Origin: Pseudomonas sp. SG20056
Lineage (GTDB): Bacteria; Pseudomonadota; Gammaproteobacteria; Pseudomonadales; Pseudomonadaceae
Length of the DNA: 64,000 nucleotides
Assembly (NCBI RefSeq): GCF_031764535.1
Contig: NZ_CP134499.1
Coordinates: forward strand, 3,162,001 to 3,226,000
Reading direction: 5' to 3'
Below, in pieces: positions 7,686 through 17,512 of the stretch. Within the stretch, counting starts at the first letter, position 1. Each line of letters opens with the position of its first letter. The translations under genes were made by a program, and so were the position numbers. The notes below the pieces were generated by a model. It did not search any database and was not told the origin of the DNA. It was given only the letters and a program-made list of their open reading frames with translations.

Positions 7686-9688
7686 CCGCGACTCAACCCG
7701 GTCAGGCGTGACGACAACGCCTGCATGGCGCTGCTGACCTGATCCAGCGCCTGGGCATCGCGGGCGTTTTCTTCGCTGATGCTGTGGATACGCACCGCCA
7801 GTTCGTTGATCTCCTGGGTCACATGGCTTTGCTGTTGCGCCGCCACGGCGATCTGCTGAGCGCGTTGGGAAATATCATCGAAACTCTGCACCGTACTGGA
7901 CAGCGCTGTCGCCGCGCCTTCGGCCTCTACCACCGCATGTTCGGTACGCGCCTCACCGGCCTGCATGGCCTGTACCGCCTGGCGTGAAGCCTGCTGCAGA
8001 GCGCTGATCATGGTGCTGATCTCATTGGCCGAGGCCTGGGTTTTACCGGCCAGGGTACGCACTTCATCGGCGACCACGGCAAATCCACGCCCCTGCTCAC
8101 CAGCCCGCGCAGCCTCGATGGCGGCATTCAACGCCAGCAGGTTGGTCTGTTCGGAAATCGCCTTGATCACATCCAGCACGGCGCCGACCTGCTGGCTGTC
8201 TTTCTCCAACCGACTGATCACCGAGGCCGCGTCAGCCATCTCCGCCGACAGCGCCTGAATCGCCGAGCTGTTGGACGCGACCTTCTGCTGCCCCTGCTGC
8301 ACCACCACCAGCGAGCTCTGCGCGGTATTGGCGCAGTCGTTGGTGTTCTGCGCCACTTCCTGAGCACTCGACGACATCTCGGTAATCGCTGCCGCCAGTT
8401 GGGTGTTCTCTTGCCGCTGCTGCTCGGCACGCCCGGCCAGGGTGCTGCTCAAACCGCCCAGTTGTGCGGCTTCGGCCTGCAGATGATCGGCTTCCTCGGC
8501 GATGCGCTGGAGCATGGTGCGTAACTGCCCAGCATAGCGATTGACCGCGTGGCGTAGCGCGCCGATTTCATCCTCGCGCTCCACGCTCAATTCCACACCA
8601 CGGCTAGCCGAACCACGGCCCAGAGAGTCGATCTGCGCAGTAGTTTCTTCCAGTTGGCCGATCAACTTGCGCCCAGCCAACCAGGCCAGCGCCAGCAACA
8701 CCGCCAGCAGCGGCAGCAGGAACAGCAAAATCTCCCAGGTCAGCGCACGCGCCAAACCCGTGACCCGTTCCTGTGGGGTCGCCAGGCCGATTACCCAGCC
8801 GGTGTCGGGCATCACAAACAGGCTGACGCGGCTGGCCTGCTTGAGCTGCTCATCGTTTTCCAGATCCAGGTTGCGAATCGCCCCCGAACTGCTGCTGTTC
8901 AGCGCCTCCTGCACCGGTTTGAGCCAGCTGTGCTGCTGCGCCAGATCGGCAAACTTGAGCATCGAACCGCCCTTAGCGCCGGTCATGTTCGGGAAATGCA
9001 GCACGTTGCCCGCCTGATCAAGGGCGAAGGCATAGCCATCGGTGACCTTGCCCTGCTCGGTTAGAAAGCGCGCCAGATCATCCAACAGCAAGTCCAAGGT
9101 CGCGACACCGGCAAAGTGCCCTTCAAGCTGGTAAGGCACGCTGCAGGTGACCATCGGCACACCAGTCACCGCATCCTGATAAGCCTCCGACCACAGGCAC
9201 TGACCGGCCTTGCTGCTGCGCGCGCCGGTGTACCAGGCATCGTTGTGATAACCGGGGCCATCGGCGGCGTTGTAATCGTCGGAATAGCTCAAGCGGCCAT
9301 CTGCACCACGCGCCCAGAAGAAACTGCGGCGCGCCGTGCCCTCGCTAAAGGCATTTGGCTCCGGCCACACACCGCCGCCGGCAATCGCTTTATCACCCTG
9401 GCTGTCGATCAGATTGGGCAGGCTGTTGAGGTACAGCGGCTCTTCACGCGGCAGCACTTCGGCCAGGTGCGCCAGGCTGGCTGTCACCCCCTCTATCTTG
9501 GCCAACTGCAACGCCAGCTGGCGCACGATGGCGCTGCCGGTCTGCTCAATCAGCTCGCCACTGGCTGCCACCACGCGTGGCTGGCCCCGCAACGCCATCA
9601 CGGCAAACACCGCCAGCGCGGTCAGAATCAGAAGGACGACGCAACCGAGGGTCAAACGCTGCGACAGCCGAACGGGGACAAAAGCCAT
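7682..9688 (-). CDS. Methyl-accepting chemotaxis protein with dCache-type sensor domain
   Basis: A 668-residue transmembrane chemoreceptor. The first membrane helix is at about 12-33. A large periplasmic sensor of roughly 260 residues has double-Cache features ([34 protein letters not shown]). The second helix is near 308-335, followed by HAMP and a full cytoplasmic signalling domain. The conserved hairpin tip [32 protein letters not shown] is present, so it should couple to CheA/CheW. WSEAY and the D in TLDLLLDD are typical of ligand-binding dCache domains, but the ligand cannot be read from this. No CheR-docking pentapeptide is visible at the C-terminus (LTGLSRG). Good GGAG ribosome site; apparently monocistronic. 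Confidence 0.93.
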   Translation of the reverse strand: MAFVPVRLSQRLTLGCVVLLILTALAVFAVMALRGQPRVVAASGELIEQTGSAIVRQLALQLAKIEGVTASLAHLAEVLPREEPLYLNSLPNLIDSQGDKAIAGGGVWPEPNAFSEGTARRSFFWARGADGRLSYSDDYNAADGPGYHNDAWYTGARSSKAGQCLWSEAYQDAVTGVPMVTCSVPYQLEGHFAGVATLDLLLDDLARFLTEQGKVTDGYAFALDQAGNVLHFPNMTGAKGGSMLKFADLAQQHSWLKPVQEALNSSSSGAIRNLDLENDEQLKQASRVSLFVMPDTGWVIGLATPQERVTGLARALTWEILLFLLPLLAVLLALAWLAGRKLIGQLEETTAQIDSLGRGSASRGVELSVEREDEIGALRHAVNRYAGQLRTMLQRIAEEADHLQAEAAQLGGLSSTLAGRAEQQRQENTQLAAAITEMSSSAQEVAQNTNDCANTAQSSLVVVQQGQQKVASNSSAIQALSAEMADAASVISRLEKDSQQVGAVLDVIKAISEQTNLLALNAAIEAARAGEQGRGFAVVADEVRTLAGKTQASANEISTMISALQQASRQAVQAMQAGEARTEHAVVEAEGAATALSSTVQSFDDISQRAQQIAVAAQQQSHVTQEINELAVRIHSISEENARDAQALDQVSSAMQALSSRLTGLSRG

Positions 9689-10011
9689 GCCATTACTCCT
9701 GCTTAGAAAGGACGCTCAGAGGGACTACCAGAACTGCTTACGAACCACTCCTAGTTCCACCAGCAAGATCAGGTACTGCAGATACGCCTTTGCCTATGCA
9801 ATTTGCGTACGCGCCGCCTGCCGCCGAATACGTCAGACGCATACAGTGAGTTATAGATGAATAAGCGCAGGGCCGTGGCGCTTGACCCGCGCAGAACCAA
9901 CGACCTGTGCAGGCTTGTAACAGCCAGAGCACGACACGAGTACATTTGCCTGCGCGCGTCACTCCGTTAAGCTCCAGTTACTGCCTTACCCAACGTACAA
10001 GGATGCCCATC
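9689..10011. other. Gene-free divergent region between the chemoreceptor and DUF4197 genes
   Basis: This 323-bp stretch separates two divergent genes and must hold both promoters. I find no convincing -35/-10 pair, known operator or RNA gene. Short reading frames here overlap each other on both strands and have no ribosome sites. Confidence 0.5.
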
Positions 10012-10689
10012 ATGCTTCGTCTTATCTCCCTGGCCGCCGGCCTCGCCCTCTCCAGCAGTGCCTTCGCCCTGTCACTGGCCGACCTCTCGCAAAGCGACGC
10101 CAGCGGCGGCCTCAAGGATGCCCTCACCCAAGGCGCCAAAGTAGCCGTGCAGCAACTGGGCAAACCCGGCGGTTTCAGCAACAACCCGGACGTACGCATC
10201 GAGCTGCCGGGCAACCTCGGCAAAGCCGCAAAAACCATGAAGATGATGGGCATGGGCGCACAGGTTGATCAGCTCGAAGCAAGCATGAACAAAGCCGCCG
10301 AAGCCGCCGTACCGCAAGCCCAGGCGCTGCTGGTGGATTCGGTGAAGAAGATGACCGTGCAAGACGCCAAGAGCATCCTCAGCGGCCCGCAAGACTCCGC
10401 CACCCAGTACCTGAACAAGACCAGCCGCGAACAGATCCGCGCCAAGTTCCTGCCCATCGTCAAGCAAGCCACCGACCAGGTCGGCCTGGCCAAGCAATAC
10501 AACAGCTTCGCCGGCCAAGCCGCGAGCTTCGGCGTGATCGACGCGAAAAGCGCGAATATCGAGAACTACGTGACCGAGCAGGCGCTGGATGGCCTGTTTG
10601 CGATGATCGCCGAGCAGGAAGCCAGCATCCGCGAGAACCCAGCTGGTGCGGCGACCAGTTTGGCGAAGAAGGTGTTTGGGGCGTTGTAA
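10012..10689 (+). CDS. DUF4197 family exported protein
   Basis: The 225-residue protein begins with a signal peptide (MLRLISLAAGLALSSSAFA, cleavage after about residue 19), so it is probably periplasmic. The body is largely helical and carries DUF4197 features: LSQSDASGGLKDALTQGAKVAVQQLG near the N-terminus, LPGNLGKAAKTMKMMGMG, and a C-terminal LDGLFAMIAEQEASIRENPAG. The family is widespread in Proteobacteria with no assigned function. ATG 10012 was chosen because AAGGA lies eight bases upstream; an ATG at 10003 overlaps that site and would add only MPI. The gene stands alone. Confidence 0.88.
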   Translation: MLRLISLAAGLALSSSAFALSLADLSQSDASGGLKDALTQGAKVAVQQLGKPGGFSNNPDVRIELPGNLGKAAKTMKMMGMGAQVDQLEASMNKAAEAAVPQAQALLVDSVKKMTVQDAKSILSGPQDSATQYLNKTSREQIRAKFLPIVKQATDQVGLAKQYNSFAGQAASFGVIDAKSANIENYVTEQALDGLFAMIAEQEASIRENPAGAATSLAKKVFGAL

Positions 10690-10962
10690 GGCGCGCCAGT
10701 TCGAACGCGGGATAGCGATTAAGCAATAAGAAGCTAGGCGCTGGTACGTCCGAAGGAATGGAGATGATTGATGACAAGGATGTCACTGGTACTGGCCCTA
10801 GCTCTAAGCATTGACCTCGCCGAACAATCAAATACCGTTGTAACCCACGTTGGCGACGCAATACGCAGCGCCGCCGAAGCCTAGGCTTAGGGTTGATCTG
10901 CGTTTCTAACGCTGGTCTAACGCCTTGTTGAGTATTCCAAGCGTGGATTAGAGCAGGTGAAA

Positions 10963-11691
10963 ATGGATTTGCAGAAAATGTGGCGTAAAGAAAGCCGCAA
11001 AAGAATCAAAAACCAATTGAGGTGTGAACGGGTCAACCGAAATTGGCCATTGCATGCTCAGCGAGTCCTTGAAGTATTTAGAGAGGTTGCGGCAGAGGGT
11101 GACAAGCATGGCGTGGCCTTGTTTGTGGCTGAGCCCGAGTGGTTCCAGCCCTCCTTTGACGACTTTGGACAACGCAATGGAAAATTTCCGCTAGGAGAGA
11201 CTGCCGTTATCCTTTGGTTTATGACACGGCAGACTGGAACCGGAGTTCTTGAGCGAACGGAGGAAGGTGAAAAACATACCATCGACTACGAAGAGGGAGC
11301 GCAACTTGTAGTTCACCACTCTCCAGGCCAGGGGATTGTTCAGGTTTTTTTCACACCACCCAAAATTGAGAAAAACGGGAAGAAAAATAACGCACTTCTC
11401 TACACCCACACTTACAACACCGACGATATAACCCGTGATTGGGTTATGAGGCTTGTGCCTAGTTTCTTTACGTTCAACCGTGTTGAAAGTCTGCTTGAGC
11501 GTCCGAGTGTGCTTGACCGGATGCTCGTGCGCTGGTGGTGGTTCACCGACATTAGGAACCGGCGCGGCTATTTAGAAAAGCTCCAGCATGTGCTCACGCC
11601 TTGGGAGCTTCTTATGATTGCTGGTGCCACAGCTCCGATGCTCTGGCTAATCAACTGGCTGTGGAACCTACTAACCCCCGTCAATCTCTAA
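10963..11691 (+). CDS. Hypothetical protein with C-terminal membrane anchor, not recognised
   Basis: The 242-residue product matches no family I recognise. The first 20 residues are strongly basic (KESRKRIKNQ), the middle is mixed alpha/beta, and a hydrophobic C-terminal segment (LMIAGATAPMLWLINWLW) suggests a tail anchor. Base composition is visibly less GC-rich than the neighbours, with many AAA/AAT and ACA codons. Together with the repeat-rich stretch just downstream, that suggests an acquired accessory gene. ATG 10963 has CAGGTG just upstream; a GTG at 10957 is the alternative. No partner gene lies nearby. Function unknown; that it is a real gene rests on its length and ribosome site. Confidence 0.6.
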   Translation: MDLQKMWRKESRKRIKNQLRCERVNRNWPLHAQRVLEVFREVAAEGDKHGVALFVAEPEWFQPSFDDFGQRNGKFPLGETAVILWFMTRQTGTGVLERTEEGEKHTIDYEEGAQLVVHHSPGQGIVQVFFTPPKIEKNGKKNNALLYTHTYNTDDITRDWVMRLVPSFFTFNRVESLLERPSVLDRMLVRWWWFTDIRNRRGYLEKLQHVLTPWELLMIAGATAPMLWLINWLWNLLTPVNL

Positions 11692-12573
11692 CTCCACACT
11701 CGTGCCGCCGAAACTGGCGGCATGAAGAATAAAGCCCCTACACCGATCACCGCCATCGCTGCATATACCTTTGAACTACAGGTAACGGTCGCGGACCATC
11801 CAGCCTGAATAGTGGATAAATCGAAGCTTGTCCGCCGTCATGTTCAAATTTTCATTACCAAACATCGCCATCACATGTTCTTCCGCCGCATCTGCTTTGA
11901 ATGTAACTCTCCCTTTCGCCCTTACGGCGAGTTACTTTCTCTTTGCTCGCGCAAAGAGAAAGTAACCAAAGAGAAAGCGCGCCCGACATCCGGGTTTCGC
12001 TGCGCTCAACTCCCCTCGCTCCGGTGCTGTTCCGAGGGTCGGCAAGACGGGCCATCCATGGCCCGACATGCCTCGTTTGGCATCCATGCCAAACGCCCCT
12101 CTCCACAGCACCTACGCTCGGCCTCCTGACGGGATTCGGGGACCGCGTCGCCTAGGCGATTTCTGGATGGCAGAGCGTAAAAGCCGAAGCAACAGCATCG
12201 CGGGCAAGCCCGCTCCTACAGTTTGCTGTGCTGCTAAAAACACCGACCTCACAGACGACGCCAAACGCCCCATCAGCAGGCCGAGTGGAATCGTTGCGCA
12301 AGGGGTTGAGCGGCATGGATGCCGCGAGAGCCGCGATGGGCCAGGGATGGCCCTTCGCGGCGTGCCTCTGGAGCAATGATGGAGCGAGGGAACCCGACGA
12401 AGTCGGGCCGGATGCAAGGGGCAAGACCTTTTGCTTACTTTTGGGGCGTTTGCCAAAAGTGAGCCGCCGTAAGGGCGGAACCAATAGCAGGAACACTACA
12501 AAAGCGGCGCAAACAAAGCAGCAAAGCTCGCGGCTAAAGCCCCTCCTACAGGCTGACAGCCTTCGTCAGGCGC
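11692..12573. repeat. Gene-free composite of two inverted structured repeats with REP-like units
   Basis: No credible coding frame occurs here. A left element (about 11917-12160) and a right element (about 12255-12478, opposite orientation) share one architecture: a small CGCC/GGCG hairpin, a larger stem, then CCCTCGCTCC, a GGGCCATCC-GGCCC motif, a GGCATCCATGCC motif and CTCGGCCT-CTGA. The left large stem (11932-11965) has perfect 15-bp arms around TCGC. The right one (12433-12464) has ACTTTTGG/CCAAAAGT arms. Between them lies a REP-like GCGGGC-AA-GCCCGC hairpin with CTCCTACAG (12200-12220), and another CTCCTACAG tail is at 12543-12551. I recall such sequences as dispersed intergenic repeats in pseudomonads. 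Confidence 0.75.
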
Positions 12574-12604
12574 AAAAACAAAACCCCGCCAATCAGCGGG
12601 GTTT
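12574..12604 (-). terminator. Rho-independent terminator of the sodium:solute symporter gene
   Basis: AACCCCGC and GCGGGGTT arms around a six-base loop, followed on the minus strand by TTTTGTTTTT. It lies 20 bp after the symporter stop codon. Confidence 0.85.
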
Positions 12605-12623
12605 GGTCAGGCAAGCACCAGGC

Positions 12624-14063
12624 TTATTCCACCTGCGCCACCAGCGTGCCGTTCTGATTACGGCTCCACTGCGGCAACAGCGTACCAATCAACATACCGG
12701 CCATGCTGAACAGCAGGCCCGCCAGCTGCGGCGGCCAGAAGGCGGCTTCGGTCCAGGTGTATTCCAGGTAGATCCACGACACCAGACCAAAGGCGATGGC
12801 AACCAGCGCGCCCTGGGTGGTCGCGCGCTTCCAGAACAGCCCGGCGAACAACGGCACCACGGCCGCCACCAGGGTTACCTTGTAGGCGTTGCCGACCATC
12901 TCGTAGATGCTCGCATCCGAATACAGGGCAAAGCTCAGGGTGGCCGCGGCGCAGACCACGATGGTGACGCGCATCAGCAGCAGGAACTGCTTGTCGTTAA
13001 GCACCGGCAAAAAGCGCTTGAGAACGTTCTCGGTCAGGGTCACCGACGGCGCCAGCAGGGTGCCGGAGGCAGTGGACATGATCGCCGAGAGCAGCGCACC
13101 GAAGAACATGATCTGGGCGAACAGCGGGGTCTTTTCCAGGATCATCAGCGGCAGAATCATCTGCGAGTCTTCGGCCAGCCATTTCTCGACCAGCGCCGGG
13201 TCGATCATCGAGGCGGCGTACACCAGAAACACCGGCAGCATGCAGAAGCCGAGGTAGAACACCGCGCCGGTCATCGAGGCGCGGGCGGCGATGTTTTCGC
13301 TCTTGGCCGACATCACGCGCTGGTACACGTCCTGCTGCGGGATGGAGCCGAGCATCATGGTCACCGCCGCGCCGATAAAGGCGACGATGTCCTTGGGCTC
13401 GAAAGCGTGCATAAAGGTGAACTTGCCATCGCTGGCCGCTTTGCTGATCACCAGGTCGGCGCCGCCGGCCATGTCGCTGAACAGCCAGACCAGGTAGATC
13501 AGGCCGACGACGATGATGATCATCTGGAAGAAGTCGGTCAGGGCAATCGACCACATGCCGCCGAACAGGGTGTACAGCAGCACGATAAAGGTGCCGAGGA
13601 ACATGCCCTGGGTGGTGCTGATGCTGCCGTCGGAGATGACGTTGAACACTAGGCCAAGCGCAATCAGCTGCGCAGCGATCCAGCCCAGGTAGGACATGAC
13701 GATGACTAGGCTGATGATCAGCTCGACCTGTGGGCCGAAGCGTTTCTTGAAGTAGTCGCCGATGGTCAGCAGGTTCATCCGGTACAGCGGCCGGGCGATG
13801 ATCAGGCCGACCAGGAACAGGCAACCAAAGGAGCCGAACGGGTCTTCGACGATGCCGGCAAAGCCTTCTTCGAGGAAGGTGGCGGGGATGCCCAGTACCG
13901 CCTCGCTGCCAAACCAGGTGGCAAACACCATGGCGGCGACGATGGGGAAGCCCATGCTACGACCACCGGAGGCGAAATCGCGGGTGTTGTGCACCCGGGT
14001 GGAGGCGTAGAAACCGATGGCGACAGTCACCAGCAAATAGAGCGCAACGAACCAGATCAGCAT
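12624..14063 (-). CDS. Sodium:solute symporter family (SSS) transporter
   Basis: The 479-residue inner-membrane protein has about 13 hydrophobic helices. SSS-family features include the N-terminal RNTRDF-type block (HNTRDFASGGRSMGF), YFKKRFGP after the third helix, and FGALLSAIMSTASGTLLAPS near the middle of the second half, whose Ser/Thr residues form the sodium site in this family. Members move sugars, amino acids, carboxylates or pantothenate with Na+; the substrate cannot be assigned here. I prefer ATG 14063 over a GTG at 14078 because the helix starts right after it and GGGA sits five bases upstream. Monocistronic, with its own terminator. Confidence 0.9.
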   Translation of the reverse strand: MLIWFVALYLLVTVAIGFYASTRVHNTRDFASGGRSMGFPIVAAMVFATWFGSEAVLGIPATFLEEGFAGIVEDPFGSFGCLFLVGLIIARPLYRMNLLTIGDYFKKRFGPQVELIISLVIVMSYLGWIAAQLIALGLVFNVISDGSISTTQGMFLGTFIVLLYTLFGGMWSIALTDFFQMIIIVVGLIYLVWLFSDMAGGADLVISKAASDGKFTFMHAFEPKDIVAFIGAAVTMMLGSIPQQDVYQRVMSAKSENIAARASMTGAVFYLGFCMLPVFLVYAASMIDPALVEKWLAEDSQMILPLMILEKTPLFAQIMFFGALLSAIMSTASGTLLAPSVTLTENVLKRFLPVLNDKQFLLLMRVTIVVCAAATLSFALYSDASIYEMVGNAYKVTLVAAVVPLFAGLFWKRATTQGALVAIAFGLVSWIYLEYTWTEAAFWPPQLAGLLFSMAGMLIGTLLPQWSRNQNGTLVAQVE

Positions 14064-14376
14064 GCTTTCCCGTTCCACAGACGTCAGCCCACCGCATGCA
14101 TGGCCCGCGCAGGCGGCGCAGGACGGATCGATGGGCTACAGGTTTTTGTTATGACCATTTTTGACGGGTAGCTGCACGCGCCCGTTCAAGGTCGCGCAGT
14201 CTGGCAAATACGTAAAATATGTCAAACAAAAACGACGAAACGTAAGCAGATAATTCGCCGAAACGCTCTGCACGCCTCTGTAACAGACTGTAATCGCTGC
14301 ATAACCTGCTCAAGCGCAGCTGCAGGTAGTTGCATATTTTTGACAGCTGGCCAGCAAACGCCCTATCCGAAAGGCA
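14064..14376. other. Gene-free region upstream of the symporter gene
   Basis: This stretch of just over 300 bp should hold the symporter promoter on the minus strand. A TTGACA-like hexamer occurs on that strand around 14215-14225 (in AAATATGTCAAAC), but I see no good -10 at a proper distance. No reading frame or RNA gene is supported. Confidence 0.4.
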
Positions 14377-14408
14377 TAAAAAAGCCAGGCACTGGGCCTG
14401 GCTTTTTC
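14377..14408 (-). terminator. Terminator at the end of the mexJK operon
   Basis: AAGCCAGGC and GCCTGGCTT arms separated by a short loop, with A-run and T-run on opposite sides, so it can act in both directions. It lies 20 bp past the mexK stop codon. Confidence 0.88.
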
Positions 14409-14426
14409 ACATCAGCAACCACCGCT

Positions 14427-17400
14427 TCAGGCTGGTTTCGCTTCCACTTCCTTGACCCGGAACCACGCCGCATACAGCGCCGGCAGGAACAGCAGGGTCA
14501 GCGCGGTGGCGACGATCAGACCGCCCATGATCGCTACGGCCATCGGCCCGAAGAACACGCTGCGCGACAGCGGGATCATCGCCAGTACCGCCGCCAGGGC
14601 AGTCAGCACGATGGGGCGGAAGCGCCGCACGGTGGCTTCGATAATCGCGTGCCAGCGGTCCATGCCGGCTTCGATGTCCTGCTCGATCTGGTCGACCAGA
14701 ATCACCGAGTTACGCATGATCATCCCCGACAGGGCGATGGTGCCGAGCATGGCGACGAAACCGAACGGCTGGCGGAAGATCAGCAGGAACAGGGTCACAC
14801 CGATCAGCCCCAGCGGTGCGGTGAGGAACACCATGGCCGAGCGCGAGAAGCTTTTCAGCTGCAACATCAGCAGAGTCAGCACCACCACGATAAACAGCGG
14901 GACACCGGCGTTGACTGACTTCTGCCCACGGCTGGAGTCTTCCACGGTGCCACCGACATCCAGCTGGTAGCCGTCCGGCAGTTGTGCACGCACCGGTTCA
15001 AGGGTCGGCAGGATCTGCTTGACCAGGCTGGCCGGCTGCTCGGCGCCATACACATCGGCCCGCACGGTGACGGTCGGCAGACGGTTGCGGTGCCAGATGA
15101 TGCCTTCTTCGAAGCCGTACTCCAGGGTGGCGATCTGCGACAGCGGCACGCTGCGGCCATTGTCGGTGGGCACCGCCAGGCTCGGCAGCAGACCGAGTTC
15201 CTGACGCTCACTCAGGGTGCCGCGCAGGAGGATTTCGATCAGCTCGTTGCCTTCGCGGTACTGGCTGACGGGCGAGCCGGTCAGCGAGCTTTGCAGGAAG
15301 CGCGACAGATCAGCGGTGCTCACACCCAGGGCGCGGGCACGCTCCTGATCAATGTTCAGGCGCACCACCTTGCTCGGCTCTTCCCAGTCCAGGTGCACGT
15401 TGCTCACATGGCTGTTCTCGCGCACCTTGTCGGCCACCTGACGGGCCAACTGACGCACCTCGTCGATATGCTCGCCGGAGACGCGGAACTGCACCGGATA
15501 GCCCACGGGCGGACCGTTCTCCAGACGCGAGATACGCGTACGCAAGGTCGGGAACTCGTCGTTGAGCACCTCGATCAGCCAGGTGCGGATCTTCTCGCGG
15601 TCTTCGATGCTTTTCGCCAGCACCACAAACTGGGCAAAGCTGGCGGCCGGCAGTTGCTGGTCCAGCGGCAGGTAGAAGCGCGGCGAACCGGTGCCGACGT
15701 AGGCGACAAAGTTGTCGATGCCTTCATGGCCACTGAGCAATTTCTCCAGACGCTTGGCCTGCTCCTCGGTGGCGGCCAGGGACGCACCTTCACTGAGTTT
15801 GAGGTCGACCATCAGCTCCAGACGGCCGGAGGCCGGGAAGAACTGCTGCGGCACAAAGCGGAACAGCAGAATGGAGCCAACAAACAGCGCGATAGTTAGC
15901 ACGATCACGGTTTTACGCCGACGTACGCACCACTCCACCGCTGTGCGCACGCGCCGGTAGAACGGCGTGCCGTATGGGTCATGGCCGTCTGCACTGCCGC
16001 CATGCTTGGCCGCGTGCAGCTTGGCCAGATCGGGCAGCAGCTTGGCGCCGAGGTACGGCACAAACACCACGGCGGCGATCCACGACACCAGCAGGGCAAT
16101 TGCCACCACCTGGAAGATCGAGCGGGTGTATTCGCCGGTGCCCGACTGCGCAGTGGCAATCGGCAGGAAGCCGGCAGCAGTAATCAGGGTGCCGGTGAGC
16201 ATCGGGAAGGCGGTACTGGTCCAGGCATAACTGGCCGCTTTGATGCGGTCATAACCCTGCTCCATCTTGATCGCCATCATCTCCACGGCAATGATCGCGT
16301 CATCCACCATCAGGCCCAGCGCCAGCACCAGCGCGCCGAGGGAAATCTTGTGCAGGCCAATGCCGAGGTAGTACATGGCGGCAAAGGTCATCGCCAACAC
16401 CAGCGGAATCGACAGCGCCACCACCAGACCGGTGCGCAGGCCGAGGGAGAAGAAGCTCACCAGCAGCACGATGATCACCGCTTCGGTGAGCACCCGAACG
16501 AACTCACCAACGCCGGTTTTCACCGCTGCCGGCTGATCGGACACCTTGCTCAGCTGCATGCCGGCCGGCAGGGTTTCCTGCAGGCGAGCGAACTCACCTT
16601 CCAGCGCCTCACCCAGTGCCAGAATGTCGCCACCGGCTTTCATCGAAACCGCCAGGCCAATGGCATCCTCACCCATGTAGCGCATGCGCGGTGCGGGCGG
16701 ATCATTGAAGCCGCGTTTGACCTCGGCCACATCGGCGATACGGAAGGTGCGGTCGGCCACGCGAATCGGGAAATTGCGGATTTCATCGACCGTTTCAAAA
16801 CGCCCGGTGACGCGCAGTTGCACGCGATCCGAGGCTGTTTCGAAGAAGCCGGCAGCGGCCACGGCGTTCTGTTCTTCCAGCGCCTGCTGCACGGCAGCGA
16901 GTGGCAGGCCAAGGGTCGCCAACTTGGTGTTGGACAGCTCGATCCACACCTTCTCGTCCTGCAGGCCGAGCAGATCAACCTTGCCTACATCCTTGACCCG
17001 CTGTAGCTGCAGCTGGACGCGGTCGGCGTAATCCTTGAGCACGGCGTAGTCGAAGCCCTCACCGGTCAGGGCGTAGATATTGCCGAAGGTAGTGCCGAAT
17101 TCGTCGTTGTAGAACGGCCCCTGAATGCCCTGGGGCAAGGTGTGGCGAATATCGCTGACCTTCTTGCGCACCTGATAGAACAGATCGGGAATGTCGGCAG
17201 AGTGCATCGAATCGCGGGCAATAAAGGTCACCTGGGATTCACCCGGACGCGAGAACGAGACGATTTTGTCGTAGTCGCCGGTCTCCATCAGCTTCTTTTC
17301 GATGCGCTCGGTAACCTGGCGCGAGACTTCCTCGGCGCTCGCCCCTGGCCAGTTGGTGCGCACCACCATGGCCTTGAAGGTAAAGGGCGGGTCTTCGCTC

Positions 17401-17507
17401 TGACCCAGCTTGGTGTAGGAAATAGCCCCCACCACAGCCAGCAGCAGCATGAGGTACAGGACGATCTGGCGGTTACGCAGCGCCCAGGCGGATAGGTTGA
17501 AATCCAT
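14427..17507 (-). CDS. mexK: RND efflux permease MexK
   Basis: The 1026-residue inner-membrane proton-drug antiporter has the RND layout: first helix at about 13-31, a large periplasmic loop, a helix cluster from about 335 to 470 with the proton-relay pair DD in LGLMVDDAIIAVE, a helix near 535, a second periplasmic loop, and a final helix cluster from about 855. Length matches P. aeruginosa MexK (about 1025), and the gene order mexL/mexJ-mexK between plsB and rsmJ matches that genome as I recall it. MexJK exports triclosan and, with OprM or OpmH, erythromycin. No outer-membrane channel gene follows here, as in P. aeruginosa. GAGGAG ribosome site lies inside the mexJ end. Confidence 0.9.
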   Translation of the reverse strand: MDFNLSAWALRNRQIVLYLMLLLAVVGAISYTKLGQSEDPPFTFKAMVVRTNWPGASAEEVSRQVTERIEKKLMETGDYDKIVSFSRPGESQVTFIARDSMHSADIPDLFYQVRKKVSDIRHTLPQGIQGPFYNDEFGTTFGNIYALTGEGFDYAVLKDYADRVQLQLQRVKDVGKVDLLGLQDEKVWIELSNTKLATLGLPLAAVQQALEEQNAVAAAGFFETASDRVQLRVTGRFETVDEIRNFPIRVADRTFRIADVAEVKRGFNDPPAPRMRYMGEDAIGLAVSMKAGGDILALGEALEGEFARLQETLPAGMQLSKVSDQPAAVKTGVGEFVRVLTEAVIIVLLVSFFSLGLRTGLVVALSIPLVLAMTFAAMYYLGIGLHKISLGALVLALGLMVDDAIIAVEMMAIKMEQGYDRIKAASYAWTSTAFPMLTGTLITAAGFLPIATAQSGTGEYTRSIFQVVAIALLVSWIAAVVFVPYLGAKLLPDLAKLHAAKHGGSADGHDPYGTPFYRRVRTAVEWCVRRRKTVIVLTIALFVGSILLFRFVPQQFFPASGRLELMVDLKLSEGASLAATEEQAKRLEKLLSGHEGIDNFVAYVGTGSPRFYLPLDQQLPAASFAQFVVLAKSIEDREKIRTWLIEVLNDEFPTLRTRISRLENGPPVGYPVQFRVSGEHIDEVRQLARQVADKVRENSHVSNVHLDWEEPSKVVRLNIDQERARALGVSTADLSRFLQSSLTGSPVSQYREGNELIEILLRGTLSERQELGLLPSLAVPTDNGRSVPLSQIATLEYGFEEGIIWHRNRLPTVTVRADVYGAEQPASLVKQILPTLEPVRAQLPDGYQLDVGGTVEDSSRGQKSVNAGVPLFIVVVLTLLMLQLKSFSRSAMVFLTAPLGLIGVTLFLLIFRQPFGFVAMLGTIALSGMIMRNSVILVDQIEQDIEAGMDRWHAIIEATVRRFRPIVLTALAAVLAMIPLSRSVFFGPMAVAIMGGLIVATALTLLFLPALYAAWFRVKEVEAKPA

Positions 17508-17512
17508 CGGGC

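Noticed and set aside
10700..10805. Short reading frame ending GTGPSSKH before the unrecognised gene
   Set aside because: Only about 30 codons, no clear ribosome site or family; could be a gene remnant but cannot be supported.
12228..13652. Long plus-strand reading frame opposite the symporter and repeat cluster
   Set aside because: Covers a terminator and repeats, and its translation is His/Gln-rich without domains.
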